From a virus: DNA of 39,653 nt. The translations under genes were made by a program, and so were the position numbers. Location of the stretch: IMG/VR virus record IMGVR_UViG_3300024520_000193, positions 1 through 39,653 of that record. One strand, given 5' to 3'. Of this stretch, positions 38,458 through 39,653 are shown in pieces. A model generated the notes under the pieces. It did not search any database and was not told the origin of the DNA. It saw only the letters and a program-made list of their open reading frames with translations. Within the stretch, counting starts at the first letter, position 1; every line of letters begins with the position of its first letter.

Positions 38458-39313
38458 CACTAACCCGTCTTTTTTTTCTCTTGGAGTTGGAGTACAGAGT
38501 AGTGCTATGTATTTCATGGCATCATTAGGAATGTTCCCGGTAAAACCACAAGCAGCCATCTTCGCTGATCCGGGCCGGGAGAGAAAAGAAACCTACGAGT
38601 ATTTTGAGTACATGGTACAATGGCAGCAAGAGAATACTGGTATTCCTATTTACAGGCGTAGTCATGGAAACCTGTTTGAGGATATGATGAACAATAGCAA
38701 CACCACCGGCCACAGGATTGCATCTATACCAGCCTATACTTCTAACGGTGCAGGACAGAAAGAAGGCGCTCTCAGGAGGCAGTGTACGAACGAATACAAG
38801 ATAATGGTAGTGGATGCTAAGATGAGAGAGTTGTTAGGCCTAAAGCCACGACAACGATGGAAGCCAATTAATGTATGGATAGGAATAACTACAGATGAAG
38901 CCATGAGGATGAAAGTTCCCCAAGAGAAGTGGAGAACAATGGTCTATCCCTTTTGTCAGTATGCTTCTTCGGTAGAGACACCATCGAAGAGGCTTATAGA
39001 CTGGCCACGAGCCATGAGCCGAAACGGAGTAATAACCTGGTTAAAAGAAAACGGATTTAAGATTCCACCAAAGAGCAGTTGTACCTTTTGTCCTTATCAC
39101 GGAGACTCTACTTGGAAAGACATCAAAAAGAATGACCCAGAAGAATGGAAAGCAATAGTAAAGGTAGATAACCAGATCAGGAACTCCACCAAGAGAGGAA
39201 TCCAACAACCTATCTTTCTTCACCGGAGTTGTAAGGCGATAAGCGAAGTAGATTTTGGGGAGAACCAGGGAGATCTATTTGATAACTGTGATTCAGGTTA
39301 TTGTTTTTTGTGA
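38450..39313 (+). CDS. PAPS-reductase-like (adenine nucleotide alpha-hydrolase fold) protein, optional gene
   Basis: 287 residues of a family common in phages. It has the PP-loop-type start SLGVGVQSSAM (10-20), AAIFADPGRERKETYEYFEY, LRRQCTNEYKI, GITTDEAMRMK, and SSCTFCPYHG with a possible iron-sulfur or zinc CxxC. The fold cleaves ATP alpha-beta bonds as in PAPS reductase or DndC-type enzymes; the role of the phage family is unknown, with sulfur or base modification suggested. The gene is absent from the same locus at the start of the window, so it is an accessory gene. By eye it is less A-rich than its neighbours, consistent with transfer. Confidence 0.85.
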   Translation: MSNTNPSFFSLGVGVQSSAMYFMASLGMFPVKPQAAIFADPGRERKETYEYFEYMVQWQQENTGIPIYRRSHGNLFEDMMNNSNTTGHRIASIPAYTSNGAGQKEGALRRQCTNEYKIMVVDAKMRELLGLKPRQRWKPINVWIGITTDEAMRMKVPQEKWRTMVYPFCQYASSVETPSKRLIDWPRAMSRNGVITWLKENGFKIPPKSSCTFCPYHGDSTWKDIKKNDPEEWKAIVKVDNQIRNSTKRGIQQPIFLHRSCKAISEVDFGENQGDLFDNCDSGYCFL

Positions 39314-39396
39314 TGCCACGAATATCAGACACTTGGGATAACAGCACCGATTGAAGATAGAAAACGATTTGCAGTTAATAGTTTATCTTCTTTTTT

Positions 39397-39561
39397 ATGA
39401 CTCTTAAAGACTTACAAATAGATCAGTCCATTGAGGACTTGGAGCGGATCACCGCAAAGCTGAAGCATCAGTTAAAAGAAATGACCGAATTAGAAGTTGT
39501 AGCATTATCGGTTGAACTGTTAAAAAAAAAGAATGAAAAAAATAGAACTAACACCTACTGA
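39397..39561 (+). CDS. Small helical hypothetical protein, second allele (54 aa)
   Basis: The counterpart of 157-330. The segment LQIDQSIEDLERITAKLKHQ is shared, while the middle (EMTELEVVALSVELLKK) differs, and the last nine residues agree again. Here the start is ATGACTCTT, not ATGAGTAAC, because the extra gene occupies the original start. Overlaps the next gene at 39533. Confidence 0.6.
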   Translation: MTLKDLQIDQSIEDLERITAKLKHQLKEMTELEVVALSVELLKKKNEKNRTNTY

Positions 39562-39653
39562 ATTTCTTCAGGCTGCATTAATTGGAATGCTTAGATTACT
39601 GAAAAATAAATTAAGAGGCAGATTTAATAGTTATGGAAGTGAAAATAATCCTG
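39527..39653 (+). repeat. Exact 127-bp direct repeat, second copy
   Basis: Identical to 296-422; see the first copy. The offset between the copies is 39,231 bases, which would be the length of the circle containing the extra gene. Using the copy without it (1 against 38309) gives 38,308 bases. Confidence 0.85.
39533..39653 (+). CDS. PD-(D/E)XK-like protein, 3' cut by window end
   Basis: The first 40 codons of the gene that is complete at 302-781, identical in sequence. This marks where the circular map closes. Confidence 0.7.
   Translation, partial: MKKIELTPTEFLQAALIGMLRLLKNKLRGRFNSYGSENNP

Noticed and set aside
38450-39313. PAPS-reductase-like gene as a DndC phosphorothioation enzyme
   Set aside because: The PP-loop form (SLGVGVQSS) and the absence of other dnd genes fit the separate phage family better.
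1-39653. Prophage or integrated element
   Set aside because: I found no integrase, no att-like repeats and no host genes; the end repeat is better explained by a circular map.

Overview
The window is almost certainly one complete tailed-phage genome infecting a member of the Bacteroidota. Both ends carry the same locus, so the molecule closes on itself and is circular or circularly permuted. The evidence for the host is a repeated promoter element of the Bacteroidota type (TAnnTTTG) in front of many genes, an A/T-rich composition, and protein families typical of Bacteroidota phages. A long tape measure protein with no visible sheath gene suggests a siphovirus. I see no integrase, no DNA polymerase, no tRNA gene and no CRISPR array. 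Genes are packed tightly, and no gap exceeds about 160 bases.

Layout. Positions 1-6985 hold early and replication genes: a PD-(D/E)XK-like protein, an XRE regulator, a DUF6291-type initiator with an iteron-like array inside it, a DnaB helicase, a C5 cytosine methyltransferase with a long second reading frame inside it, a NinB-like protein, a KilA-N protein, a NUMOD1 protein and a DUF1064 nuclease. Position 7042 starts a fused SNF2-like helicase and N4/N6 DNA methylase. Positions 9292-11671 look like the lysis region (a spanin-like overlapping pair, holin candidates, an M15 peptidase endolysin). Positions 11701-15272 hold a ParB-like protein, an ABC-ATPase fused to a GNAT domain (split by a frameshift), and the small and large terminase subunits. 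Positions 15320-23866 hold tail assembly, tape measure, distal tail and fibre genes. Positions 23863-27312 hold a glycosyltransferase, the portal and a MuF-type head protein. Positions 27468-30229 are the only minus-strand operon: three glycosyltransferases, an FkbM methyltransferase and a small leader protein. Positions 30310-35674 hold the scaffold, major capsid protein, neck proteins and putative tail tube. Positions 35800-39653 hold RecT and small early genes, then lead back into the start.

How the genes work together. Replication appears to use the initiator, a phage DnaB and RecT/NinB recombination proteins with host polymerase. At least four genes could alter or protect DNA: the C5 methyltransferase, the helicase-methylase, the ParB/ABC-GNAT pair (possibly Mom-like) and an optional PAPS-reductase-like gene. 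A separate set of four glycosyltransferases and one FkbM methyltransferase sits inside the structural region and may decorate the virion.

Most interesting points: many genes have promoters only 3-8 bases before the start codon, implying leaderless mRNAs; the end of the window carries a version of the first locus with an extra gene, so two phage variants are represented; the ABC-GNAT gene and the tail chaperone gene both need a -1 frameshift to make sense; and the initiator gene contains eight ACCCAA motifs spaced about one helical turn apart.
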